From Carallia brachiata (taxonomy: Eukaryota; Streptophyta; Magnoliopsida; Malpighiales; Rhizophoraceae), in assembly GCA_021464245.1 (NCBI GenBank), contig JADCRB010000011.1, forward strand, positions 1,325,226 through 1,389,225: a DNA stretch of 64,000 nucleotides, in the 5' to 3' direction. The notes under the pieces are model-generated. The model saw only the letters and a program-made list of their open reading frames with translations, was not told the origin of the DNA and searched no databases. Every line of letters begins with the position of its first letter. Position 1 is the stretch's first letter. Shown here one piece after another: positions 14,014 to 26,840 of the stretch. Made by a program: the position numbers and the translations under genes.

Positions 14014-15400
14014 AGAGTGAATTAAGCGCATTTAACTCTCCAAAATGTGTTGGAAATGGTTTTTACATAGAAATTAAAGGTTTTTGTAAGCATTTATCCT
14101 TCATTTATGTTCAATTTGGGTTAAATAAGCCATCAAAGTGGAAGAAAATCACTTATTTATAAGAAAAAAAGTGATTTGACCCCTTTAATCTTGCCACAAA
14201 TGGTCTTATGCAACTAATAGATGCAAATCATGATCAATTGCACTCTTATTGAAGTTAATTGATTGCCTTTAACACTCCAAAATGTGTTGAAAATGGTTTG
14301 TACATTAGAATTAAAGGTATTTGTAAGCATTTATCCTTCATTTATGTTCAAATTTGGTTAAATAAGCCGTTAAAATGAAAAAAAATCACTTATTTATGAC
14401 AAATAAAGTGATTTGGCCCCTTTATTCTTGTCACAAATGGTCTTATGCAACTAATAAATGTAAATCGTGATCGATTGCACACTTATTAGGGTGAATTAAG
14501 CGCATTTAACTCCCCAAAAGCTGTTAATAATGCTTTTCACATTGAAATTAATGGTTTTTGTTGGCATTTATACTTCATTTAAATAAAATTTGGGTTAAAC
14601 AACCCGTTAAAATGAACGAAAATCACTTATTTTCAAGAAATAAAGTGATTTGGCCCCTTTATTCTTACCACAAATGGTCTTATAAAACTAATAAATGCAA
14701 ATCACGATCGATTGCACACTTATTAGAGTGAATTAAGCGCATTTAACTCTCCAAAATGTGTTGGAAATGGTTTTTACAAAGAAATTAAAGATTTTTGTAA
14801 GCATTTATCCTTCATTTATGTTCAATTTGTGTTAAATAATCCATCAAAGTGGAAGAAAATCACTTATTTACAAGAAATAAAGTGATTTGACCCCTTTATT
14901 CATGCCACAAATGGTCTTATACAACTAATAAATGCAAATCATGATCGATTGCACACTTATTAGAGTGAATTAAGCGCATTTAACTCTCCAAAATGCTTTG
15001 CAAATGGTTTTTACAAAGCAATTAAAGATTTTTGTAAGCATTTATCCTTCATTTATGTTCAATTTGTGTGAAATAAGCCATCAAAGTGGAAGAAAATCAG
15101 TTATTTACAAGAAATAAAGTGATTGGACCCCGTTATTATTGCCACAAATGGTCTTATGCAACTAATAAATGTAAATCATGATTAATTGCACTCTTATTAG
15201 AGGGAATTGATTGCCTTTAACTCTCCAAAAGGTGTTAAAAATGCTTTTCACATTGAAATTAATGGTTTTTATAACCATTTATACTTCATTTAAGTTAAAT
15301 TTGGGTTAAATAACCCGTTAAAATGAACGAAAATCACTTATTTTCAAGCAATAAAGTGATTTGGCCCCTTTATTCTTGCCACAAATGGTCTTATAAAACT
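14014..15400. repeat. Long-range duplicated block, copy 1
   Basis: Matches about 22520-23700. Shared private variants are cttatttataagaaaa, the atagatgcaaatca monomer, ttcaaatttggttaaat, gaaaaaaaatcacttattt (14379 region and 22886 region), gtttttgttggcattt/gtttttgttggtattt and tttataaccatttat (15272 and 23541). The offset falls from 8507 to 8269 bp within the block. Copy 1 therefore has one extra monomer, the doubled aaagatttttgtaagc monomer at about 14760-15060. Confidence 0.8.
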
Positions 15401-15881
15401 AATAAATGCAAATCACGATCGATTGCACACATATTAGAGTGAATTAAGTGCATTTAACTCTCCAAAATGTGTTGGAAATGGTTTGTACATTGAAATTAAA
15501 GGTATTTGTAAGCATTTATCCTTAATTTATGTTCAATTTGGGTTAAATAAGCCGTTAAAATGAAAGAAAATCACTTGTTTACAATAAATAAAGTGATTTG
15601 ACCCCTTTATTCTTGCCACAAATGGTCGTATGCAACTAATAAATGCAAATCATGATCGATTGCACAGTTATTAGTGTGAATTAAGCGCATTTAACTCCGC
15701 AAAAGGTGTTAAAAATGATTTTCACATTGATACTAATGGTTTTTGTAAGCATTTATACTTCATTTAAGTTAAATTTGGGTTAAATAAGCCGTTAAAATGA
15801 AAGAAAATCACTTATTTGCAAGAAATAAAGTGATTTAGCCCCTTTATTCTTGAAATAAATGGTCTTATGCAATTAATAAAT

Positions 15882-15900
15882 GCAAATCATGATCGATTGC
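15882..15900. other. Second, weaker dyad in the monomer (example)
   Basis: gcaaatc-atgatc-gattgc: a 6-bp stem with one bulged A and a 6-nt loop. The alternative allele gatcaattgc still pairs gcaat with attgc. In domain I the common caattacac allele weakens the pairing. It recurs about once per monomer. Confidence 0.5.
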
Positions 15901-16879
15901 AGACGTATTAGAGTGAATTAAGCGCATTTAACTCCCTAAAAGGTGTTAAAAAAGCTTTTCCTTTTGAAATTAATGGTTTTTGTAAGCATTTATACTTCAT
16001 TTAAAATAAATTTCGGATAAATAAGCCGTTAAAATGCAAAAAAAATTACTTAAAATGAAATGAAGTGATTAGACCCCTTTATTCTTGCCACAAATGGTCT
16101 TATAAAACTAATAAATGCAAATCACGATCGATTGCACACTTATTAGAGTGAATTAAGCGCATTTAACTCTCCAAAATGTGTTGGAAATGGTTTTTACAAA
16201 GAAATTAAAGATTTTTGTAAGCATTTATCCTTCATTTATGTTCAATTTGTGTTAAATAAGCCATCAAAGTGGAAGAAAATCACTTATTTACAAGAAATAA
16301 AGTGATTTGACCCATTTAATCTTGCCACAAATGGTCTTATGCAACTAATAGATGCAAATCATGATCACTTGCACTCTTATTGAAGGGAATTGATTTCCTT
16401 TAACACTCCAAAATGTGTTGAAAATGGTTTGTACTTTGAAATTAAAGGAATTTGTAAGCATTTATCCTTCATTTAGGTTCAATTTTGGTTAAATAAGTCA
16501 TTAAAGTGGAAGAAAATCACTTATTTACAAAAACTGAAGTGATTTGACCCCTTGATTCATGCGACAAGCTGTCTTATGCAACTAATAAATGCAAATCATG
16601 ATCAATTGCACTCTTATTAGACGGAATTGATTGCCTTTAACTATCGAAAAGGTGTTGAAAATGGTTTGTACATTGAAATTAAAGGTCTTTGTAGGCATTT
16701 ATCTTTCATTTATGCCCAATTTGGGTTAAATAAGCCATTAAATTAAAAGAAAATCACTTATTGCAAGAAATGAAGTGATTTGGCCCCTTTATTCTTGCCA
16801 CAAATGGTCTTATAAAACTAATAAATGCAAATCATGATCAATTGCACTCTTATTAGAGGGAATTTATTGCCTTTAACTC

Positions 16880-17500
16880 TCCAAAAGGTGTTGAAAATGG
16901 TTTGTACATTGAAATTAAAGGTATTTGTAAGCATTTATCCTTCATTTATGTTCAATTTGGGTTAAATAAGCCATTAAAATGGAAGAAGATCACTTATTTG
17001 CAAGAAATAAAGTGATTTTGCCCCTTTATTCTTGCCACAAAAAGTCTTATGCAACTCATAAATCTAAATCATGATCGATTGCACACTTATTAGAGCGAAT
17101 TAAGCGCATTTAACTCTCCAAAATGTGTTGGAAACGGTTTTTACATAGAAATTAATGGCTTTTGTAAGCATTTATCCTTCATTTATATTCAATTTGGGTT
17201 AAATAAGCCATCAAAGTGGAAGAAAATCACTTATTTACAAGAAATGAAGTGATTTGACCCCTTGATTCATGCCACAAATGGTCTTATGCAACTAATAAAT
17301 GCAAATCATGATTAATTGCAGTCTTATTAGAGGGAATTGATTGCCTTTAACTCTCCAAAAGGTGTTGAAAATGGTTTGTACATTGAAATTAAAGGTATTT
17401 GTAAGCATTTATCCTTCATTTATGTTCAATTTTGGTTAAATAAGCCATTAAAATGGAAGAAAATCACTTATTTGCAAGAAATAAAGTGATTTTGCCCCTT
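16880..17500. repeat. 13-monomer higher-order unit, segment copy 1
   Basis: Shares the rare string gcaactcataaatctaaat (17051) and the following ggaaacggtttttac and attaatggcttttg variants with about 19950-20560, at an offset of about 3073 bp (13 monomers). It lies in the type A/B dimer domain. Confidence 0.75.
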
Positions 17501-17735
17501 TATTGTTGCCACAAATGGTCTTATACAACTAATAAAACCAAATCATGATCGATGGCACACTTATTAGAGTGAATTAAGCGCATTTAACTCTCCAAAATGT
17601 GTTGGAAATGGTTTTTACATAGAAATTAAAGGTTTTTGTAAGAATTTATCCTTCATTTATGTTCAATTTGGGTTAAATAAGCCATCAAAGTGGAAGAAAA
17701 TCACTTATTCACAAGAAATGAAGTGATTTGACCCC

Positions 17736-17963
17736 TTGATTCATGCCACAAGTTGTCTTATGCAACTAATAAATGCAAATTATGATCAATTGCACTCTTA
17801 TTGGAGCGAATTAATTGCCTTTAACTCTCCAAAAGGAGTTGAAAATGGTTTGTACATTGAAATTAAAGGTATTTGTAAGCATTTATCCTTCATTTATGTT
17901 CAGTTTGGTTTAAATAAGCCACTAAAATGGAAGAAAATCACTTATTTGCAAGAAATAAAGTGA
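17736..17963 (+). other. Longest type-B satellite open frame (75 codons), not called as a gene
   Basis: The frame covers almost a whole monomer. It is open because the usual TAG in ttattagag is TGG here (17812 region). It ends at the conserved TGA within the right hairpin arm (aaagtga). Composition is ordinary for translated AT-rich DNA (many I, K, L, N). I see no domain, signal peptide or family resemblance. Similar frames occur at 19176-19379 (same TAG to TGG change), 26314-26544 (TGA to CGA, so the frame reads through into the next monomer) and 29571-29771. They are best read as satellite DNA that keeps one fairly open frame. Expression is not indicated. Confidence 0.3.
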
Positions 17964-18539
17964 TTTAGCCCCTTTATTCTTGCCACAAAAGGTCTTATGC
18001 AGCTAATAAATGCAAATAATGATCGATTGCACACTCATTAGTGTGAATTAAGCGCATTTAACTCCCCAAAAGGTGTTAAAAATGCTTTTCCCTTTGAAAT
18101 TAATGGTTTTTGTAAGCATTTATACTTCATTTAAGTTAAATTTGAGTTAAATAAGCTCTCACAGTGAAAGAAAATTACTTATTTGTAAGAAATAAAGTGA
18201 TTTAGCCCCTTTATTCTTGCCACAAATGGTCTTATGCAACTAATAAATGCAAATCATGATCGATTGCACATTTATTAGAGTGAATTAAGCGCATTTAACT
18301 CTCCAAAATGTGTTGGAAATGGTTTTACATTCAAATAAAGGTTTTTGTAAGCATTTATCCTTCATTTATGTTAATTTGGGGTTAAGTAAGCCATCAAAGT
18401 GGAAGAAAATCACTTATTTACAAGAAAAGTGATTTGACCCCTTTATTCATGCCACAAATGGTCTTATGCAACTAATAAATGCAAATCATGATCAATTGCA
18501 CTCTTATTAGAGGGAATTGATTGCCTTTAACTCTCCAAA

Positions 18540-19680
18540 ATGTGTTAAAAATGGTTTGTACATTGAAATTAAAGGTCTTTGTAAGCATTTATCCTTCATT
18601 TATGTTCAATTTGGGTTAAATAAGCCATTAAAATGGAAGAAAATCACTTATTTGCAAGAAATAAAGTGATTTTGCCCCTTTATTCTTGACACAAATCGTC
18701 TTATGCAACTAACAAATGCAAATCATGATCGATTGCACACCTATTAGAATGAATTAAGCGCATTTAACTCCCCAAAAGTGTTAAAAATGCTTTTCCCTTT
18801 GAAATTAACGGTTTTCGTAAGCATTGATACTTCATTTAAGTTAAGTTTGGGTTAAATAAGCCGTCAAAGTGGAAGAAAATTACTTATTTGGAAGAAATAA
18901 AGTGATTTAACCCCTTTATTCTTGCCACAAATGGTCTTATGCAACTAATAAATGCAAATCATGATCGATTGCACACTTATTAGAGTGAATTAAGCGCATT
19001 TAACTCTCCAAAATGTGTTGGAAATGGTTTTTACATTCAAATTAAAGGTTTTTGTAAGCATTTATCCTTCATTTATGTTCAATTTGGGTTAAATAAGCCA
19101 TCAAAGTGGACGAAAATCACTTATTTACAAGAAATGAAGTGATTTGACCCCTTTATTCATGCCACAAATGGTCTTATGCAACTAATAAATGCAAATCATG
19201 ATCAATTGCACTCTTATTGGAGGGAATTGATTGCCTTTAACTCTCCAAAATGTGTTAAAAATGGTTTGTACATTGAAATTAAAGGTCTTCGTAAGCATTT
19301 ATCCTTCATTTATGTTCAATTTGGGTTAAATAAGCCATTAAAATGGAAGAAAATCACTTATTTGCAAGAAATAAAGTGATTTAGCCCCTTTATTCTTGAC
19401 ACAAATCGTCTTATGCAACTAACAAATGCAAATCATGATCGATTGCACACCTATTAGAATGAATTAAGCGCATTTAACTCCCCAAAAGTGTTAAAAATGC
19501 TTTTCCCTTTGAAATTAACGGTTTTCGTAAGCATTGATACTTCATTTAAGTTAAGTTTGGGTTAAATAAGCCGTCAAAGTGGAAGAAAATTACTTATTTG
19601 GAAGAAATAAAGTGATTTAGCCCCTTTATTCTTGCCATAAATGGTCTTATGCAACTAATAAATGCAAATCATGATCGATT
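18540..19680. repeat. 3-monomer (710-bp) tandem higher-order pair
   Basis: The triplet that starts with tgtgttaaaaatggtttg, continues with tattcttgacacaaatcg (18680 and 19390) and then acggttttcgtaagcattg is present twice at a spacing of 710 bp. The two copies differ by only a few bases, so this is a recent local duplication. Confidence 0.8.
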
Positions 19681-19949
19681 GCACACTTATTAGAGTGAAT
19701 TAAGCGCATTTAACTCTCCAAAATGTGTTGGAAATGGATTTTACATAGAAAATAAAGGTTTTTGTAAGCATTTATCCTTCATTTATGTTCAATTTGGGTT
19801 AAATAAGCCATCAAAGTGGAAGAAAATCACTTATTTACAAAAAATAAAGTGATTTGACCCGCTATTGCTGCCACAAATGGTCTTATGCAACTAATAAATG
19901 CAAATCATGATCAATTGCACTCTTATTAGAGGGAATTGATTGCCTTTAA

Positions 19950-20560
19950 CTCTCCAAAAGGTGTTGAAAATGGTTTGTACATTGAAATTAAAGGTATTTG
20001 TAAGCATTTATCCTTCATTTATGTTTAATTTGGGTTAAATAAGCCATTAAAATGGAAGAAGATCACTTATTTGCAAGAAATAAAGTGATTTTGCCCCTTT
20101 ATTCTTGCCACAAAAAGTCTTATGCAACTCATAAATCTAAATCATGATCGATTGCACACTTATTAGAGTGAATTAAGCGCATTTAACTCTCCAAAATGTG
20201 TTGGAAACGGTTTTTACATAGAAATTAATGGCTTTTGTAAGCATTTATCCTTCATTTATATTCAATTTGGGTAAAATAAGCCATCAAAGTGGAAGAAAAT
20301 CACTTATTTACAAGAAATGAAGTGATTTGACCCCTTGATTCATCCCACAAATGGTCTTATGCAACTAATAAATGCAAATCATAATCAATTGCACTCTTAT
20401 TAGAGGGAATTGATTGCCTTTAACTCTCCAAAAGGTGTTGAAAATGGTTTGTACATTGAAATTAAAGGTCTTTGTAGGCATTTATCCTTCATTTATGTTC
20501 AATTTGGGTTAAATAAGCCATTAAAATGGAAGAAAATCACTTATTTGCAAGAAATAAAGT
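19950..20560. repeat. 13-monomer higher-order unit, segment copy 2
   Basis: Partner of about 16880-17500, with the same caaaaagtcttatgcaactc string at about 20111 and the same three consecutive monomer variants. Confidence 0.75.
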
Positions 20561-22519
20561 GATTTAGCCCCTTTATTCTTGACACAAATCGTCTTATGCA
20601 ACAAATAAATGCAAATCATGATCGATTACACACCTATTAGAGTGAATTAAGCGCATTTAACTCTCCAAAAGGTGTTAAAAATGCTTTTCCCTTTGAAATT
20701 AATGGTTTTTGTAAGCATTTATACTTCATTTAAGTTAAATTTGGGTTAAATAAGCCGTTAAATTGAAAGAAAATTACTTATTTGCAAGAAATAAAGTGAT
20801 TTAGCCCCTTTATTCTTGAAACAAATGGTCTTATGCAACTAATAAATGCAAATCATGATTGATTGCAGACGTATTAGAGTGAATTAAGCGCATTTAACTC
20901 CCCAAAAGGTGTTAAAAATGCTTTTCCCTTTGAAATTAATGGTTTTTGTAAGCATTTATACTTCATTTAAAATAAATTTGGGATAAATAAACCGTTAAAA
21001 TGAAAAAAAATTACTTATTTGCAAGAAATAAAGTGATTTATCCCCTTTATTCATGCCACAAATGGTATTATGCAACTAATAAATGCAAATCCTGATCGAT
21101 TGCACACTTATTAGAGTGAATTAAGCGCATTTAACTCTCCAAAATGTGTTGGAAATGGTTTCTACATTGAAATTACAGGTTTTTGTAAGCATTTATCCTT
21201 CATTTACGTTCAATTTGGGTTAAATAAGCCATCAAAGTGGAAGAAAATCACTTATTTACAAGAAATGAAGTGATTTGACCCCTTTATTCATGCCACAAAT
21301 GGTCTTATGCAACTAATAAACGCAAATCATAATCAATTGCACTCTCATTAGAGGGAATTGATTTCCTTTAACTCTCCAAAAGGTGTTAAAAATGGTTTGT
21401 ACATTGAAATTAGAGGTCTTTGTAAGCATTTATCCTTCATTTATGTTCAATTTGGGTTAAATAAGTCATCAAAGTGGAAGAAAATCACTTATTTACAAGA
21501 AATAAAATGATTTGACCCCTTTATTCTTGCCACAAATGGTCTTATGCAACTAATAAATGTAAATCATGATGGATTGCACACTTATTAGAGTGAATTAAGT
21601 GCATTTAACTCCCCAAAAGGTGTTAAAAAATTTTTTCACATTGAAATTATGGTTTTTGTAAGCATTTATACTTCATTTAAGTTAAATTTGGGTTAAATAA
21701 GCTGTTAAAATGAAAGAAAATCATTTTTTTGCAAGAAATAAAGTGATTTAGCCCCTTTATTATTGCCACAAATGGTCTTATGCAACTAATAAATGCAAAT
21801 CATGATCGATTGTACACTTATTAGAGTGAATTAAGCGCATTTAACTCTCCAAAAGGTGTTAAAAATGCTTTTCACTTTGAAATTAACGGTTTTTGTAAGC
21901 ATTTATACTTCATTTAAGTTAAATTTGGGTTAAATAAGCCCTTAAAATGAAAGAAAATCACTTATTTGCAAAAAATAAAGTGATTGCTTGCCACAAATGG
22001 TTTTATGCAACTAATAAATGCAAATCATGATCAATTGCACTCTTATTAGAGGGAATTGATTGCCTTTAACTCTCCAAAAGGTGTTGAAAATGGTTTGTAC
22101 ATTGAAATTAAAGGTCTTTGTAAGTATTTATCCTTCATTTATGTTCAATTTGGGCTAAATAAGCCATGAAAATGGAAGAAAGTCACTTATTTGCATGAAA
22201 TAAAGTGATTTAGCCCCTTTATTCTTGCCACAAATGGTTTATACAACTAATAAATCCAAATCATGATCGATTGCAAACTTATTAGAGTAAATTAAGCGCA
22301 TTTAACTCCCCAAAATGTGATAAAAGTGCTTTTCCCTTTGACAATAATGGTTTTTGTAAGAATTTATACTTCATTAAAGTTAAATTTGTGTTAAATAAGC
22401 CGTCAAAATGAAAGAAAATTACTTATTTGCAACAAATAAAGTGTTTTAGCCCTTTTATTCTTGGCACAAATGGTCTTATGCAACTAATAAATGTAAATCA
22501 TGACCGATTGCACACTTAT

Positions 22520-23700
22520 TAGAGTGAATTAAGCGCATTTAACTCTCCAAAATGTGTTGGAAATGGTTTTTACATAGAAATTAAAGGTTTTTGTAAGCAT
22601 TTATCCTTCATTTATGTTCAACTTGGGTTAAATAAGCCATCAAAGTGGAAGAAAATCACTTATTTATAAGAAAAAAAGTGATTTGACCCCTTTAATCTTG
22701 CCACAAATGGTCTTATGCAACTAATAGATGCAAATCAAGATCAATTGCACTCTTATTGAAGGGAATTGATTGCCTTTAACACTCCAAAATGTGTTGAAAA
22801 TGGTTTGTACATTGAAATTGAAGGTATTTGTAAGCATTTATCCTTCATTTATGTTCAAATTTGGTTAAATAAGCCGTTAAAATGAAAAAAAATCACTTAT
22901 TTATGAGAAATAAAGTGATTTGGCCCCTTTATTCTTGCCACAAATGGTCTTATGCAACTAATAAATGCAAATCGTGATCGATTGCACACTTATTAGGGTG
23001 AATTAAGCGCATTTAACTCCCCAAAAGGTGTTAATAATGCTTTTCACATTGAAATTAATGGTTTTTGTTGGTATTTATACTTCATTTAAATAAAATTTGG
23101 GTTAAATAACCCGTTAAAATGAACGAAAATCACTTATTTTCAAGAAATAAAGTGATTTGGCCCCTTTATTCTTGCCACAAATGGTCTTATAAAACTAATA
23201 AATGCAAATCACGATCGATTGCTCACTTATTAGAGTGAATTAAGCGCATTTAACTCTCCAAAATGTGTTGGAAATGGTTTTTACAAAGAAATTAAAGATT
23301 TTTGTAAGCATTTATCCTTCATTTATGTTCAATTTGTGTTAAATAATCCATCAAAGTGGAAAAAATCACTTATTTACAAGAAATAAAGTGATTTGACCCC
23401 GTTATTGTTGCCACAAATGGTCTTATGCAACTAATAAATGCAAATCATGATTAATTGCACTCTTATTAGAGGGAATTGATTGCCTTTAACTCTCCAAAAG
23501 GTGTTAAAAATGCTTTTCACATTAAAATTAATGGTTTTTATAACCATTTATACTTCATTTAAGTTAAATTTGGGTTAAATAACCCGTTAAGATGAACGAA
23601 AGTCACTTATTTTCAAGAAATAAAGTGATTTGGCCCCTTTATTCTTGCCACAAATGGTCTTATAAAACTAATAAATGCAAATCACGATCGATTGCACACT
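22520..23700. repeat. Long-range duplicated block, copy 2
   Basis: Partner of 14014-15400, about 36 monomers downstream and one monomer shorter. It carries the same order of rare variants, including the ataaaatttgggttaaataaccc junction and tcttataaaactaataaa with aatcacgatcg. Confidence 0.8.
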
Positions 23701-23999
23701 TATTAGAGTGAATTAAGCGCATTTAACTCTCCAAAATGTGTTGAAAATGGTTTTTACAAAGAAATTAAAGATTTTTGTAAGCATTTATCCTTCATTTATG
23801 TTCAATTTGTGTTAAATAAGTCATCAAAGTGGAAGAAAATCACTTATTTACAAGAAATGAAGTGATTTGACCCCTTTATTCATGCCACAAATGGTCTTAT
23901 GCAACTAATAAATGCAAATCATGATCAATTGCACTCTTATTAGAGGGAATTGATTGCCTTTAACTCTCCAAAAGATGTTGAAAATGGTTTGTACATTGA

Positions 24000-26840
24000 A
24001 ATGAAAGGTATTTGTAAGCATTTATCCTTCATTTATGTTCAATTTTGGTTAAATAAGACATTAAAATGGAAGAAAATCACTTATTTGCAAGAAATAAAGT
24101 GATTTTGCCCCTTTATTGTTGCCACAAATGGTCTTACGCAACTAATAAATGCAAATCATGATCGATTGCACACTTATTAGAGTGAATTAAGCGCATTTAA
24201 CTCTCAAAATGTGTTGGAATGGTTTTTACATAGAAATTAAAGGTTTTTGTAAGAATTATCCTTCATTTATGTTCAATTTGGGTTAAATAAGCCATCAAAG
24301 TGGAAGAAAATCACTTTTTATAAGAAATGAAGTGATTTGACCCTTGATTCATGCCACAAGTTTGTCTTATGCAACTAATAAATGCAAATCATGATCAATT
24401 GCACTCTTATTAGAGGGAATTGATTGCCTTTAACTATCGAAAAGGTGTTGAAAATGGTTTGTACATTGAAATTAAAGGTCTTTGTAGTCATTTATCCTTC
24501 ATTTATGCTCAATTTGGGTTAAATAAGCCATTAAATTGGAAGAAAATCACTTATTTGCAAGAAATAAAGTGATTTAGCCCCTTTATTTTTGACACAAATG
24601 GTCTTATGCAATTAATAAATGCAAATCATGATCGATTGCACACTTATTAGATTGAATTAAGCGCATTTAACTCTCCAAAATGTGTTGGAAATGGTTTTTT
24701 ACATAAATTAAAGGTTTTTGTAAGCATTTATCTTTCATTTATGTTCAATTTGGGTTAAATAAGCCATCAAAGTGGAAGAAAATCACTTATTTATAAGAAA
24801 AAAAGTGATTTGACCCCTTTAATCTTGCCACAAATGGTCTTATGCAACTAATAGATGCAAATCATGATCAATTGCACTCTTATTGAAGGGAATTGATTGC
24901 CTTTAACACTCCAAAATGTGTTGAAAATGGTTTTGTACTTTGAAATTAAAGGAATTTGTAAGCATTATTCTTCATTTACGTTTAAGTTTGGTTAAATAAG
25001 CATTAAATGAAGAAAGAAAATCACTTTTTTGCAAAAAATAAAGTGATTTTGCCCCTTTATTGTTGCCACAAATGGTCTTACGCAACTAATAAATGGAAAT
25101 CATGATCGATTGCACACTTATTAGAGTGAATTAAGCGCATTTAACTCTCCAAAATGTGTTGGAAATGGTTTTTACATAGAAATTAAATGTTTTTGTAAGA
25201 ATTTATCCTTCATTTATGTTCAATTTGGGTTAAATAAGCCATCAAAGTGGAAGAAAATCACTTCTTTACAAGAAATGAAGTGATTTGACCCCTTGATTCA
25301 TGCCACAAATTGTCTTATGCAACTAATAAATGCAAAGCATGATCAATTGCACTCTTATTAGAGGGAATTGATTGCCTTTAACTATCGAAAGGTGTTGTTG
25401 AAATGGTTTGTACATTGAAATTAAAGGTCTTTGTAGGCATTTATCCTTCATTTATGCTTAATTTGGATTAAATAAGCCATTAAATTGGAAGAAAATCACT
25501 TATTTGCAAGAAATAAAGTGATTTGGCCCCTTTATTCTTGCCACAAATGGTCTTATAAAACTAATAAATGCAAATCACGATCGAGTGAACACTTATTAGA
25601 GTGAATTAAGCGCATTTAACTCTCCAAAATGTGTTGGAAATGGTTTTTACAAAGAAATTAAACTTTTTTGTAAGCATTTATCCTTCATTTTGTTCAATTT
25701 GTGTTAAATAAGCCATCAAAGTGGAAGAAAATCACTTATTTACAAGAAATAAAGTGATTTGACCCCGTTATTGTTGCCACAAATGGTCTTATGCAACTAA
25801 TAAATGCAAATCATGATCAATTGCATCTTATTAGAGGGAATTGATTGCCTTTAACTCTCCAAAAGGTGTTGAAAATGGTTTGTACATTGAAATTAAAGGT
25901 ATTTGTAAGCATTTATCCTTCATTTATGTTCAATTTTGGTTAAATAAGCCATTAAAATGGAAGAAAATCACTTATTTGCAAGAAATAAAGTGATTTTGCC
26001 CCTTTCTGTTGCCACAAATGGTCTTACGCAACTAATAAATGCAAATCATGATCGATTGCACACTTATTAGAGTGAATTAAGCGCATTTAACTCTCCAAAA
26101 TGTGTTGGAAATGATTTTTACATAGAAATTAAAGGTTTTTGTAAGAATTTATCCTTCATTTATGTTCAATTTGGGTTAAATAAGCCATCAAAGTGGAAGA
26201 AAATCACTTATTGACAAGAGATGAAGTGATTTGACCCCTTGATTCATGCCACAAGTTGTCTTATGCAACTAATAAATGCAAATCATGATCAATTGCACTC
26301 TTATTAGAGGGAATTGATTGCCTTTAACTATCGAAAAGGTGTTGAAAATGGTTTGTACATTGAAATTAAAGGTCTTTGTAGGCATTTATCCGTCATTTAT
26401 GCTCAATTTGGGTTAAATAAGCCATTAAATTGGAAGAAAATCACTTATTTGAAAGAAATAAAGCGATTTAGCCCCTTTATTCTTGACACAAATGGTCTTA
26501 TGCAACTAATAAATGCAAATCATGATCAATTACACACTTATTAGAGTGAATTAAGCACATTTAACTCTCCAAAATGTGTTGGAAATGGTTTTTACATAGA
26601 AATTAAAGGTTTTTGTAAGCATTTATCCTTCATTTATGTTCAATTTGGGTTAAATAAGCCATCAAAGTGAAGAAAATCACTTATTTATAAGAAAAAAGGT
26701 AATTTGACCCCTTTAATCTTGCCACAAATGGTCTTATGCAACTAATAGATGCAAATCATGATCAATTGCACTCTTATTGAAGGGAATTGATTGCCTTTAA
26801 CACTCCAAAATGTGTTGAAAATGGTTTGTACTTTGAAATT
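24000..26840. repeat. 12-monomer (~2.84 kb) higher-order unit, copy 1
   Basis: Begins with aattttggttaaataag and the tttattgttgcc marker (24113). The same marker returns at 26950 and 29782, giving periods of 2837 and 2832. Shared rare variants across copies include tcttacgcaact, accccttgattcatgcc, acaagttgtctt, aactatcgaaaagg, atgctcaatttggg, attaaattggaag and gtgacacttttttgc-like loss variants. Small deletions cluster at 24196-24360 and 24940-25020. Confidence 0.88.

Noticed and set aside
26314..26544. ORFs of 60-76 codons inside the satellite as genes (17736, 19176, 26314, 29571 on +; 29516-29701 on -)
   Set aside because: They are single-monomer readings that exist only where a conserved stop is mutated. 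The proteins are the translated satellite, and no domain or expression signal supports them.
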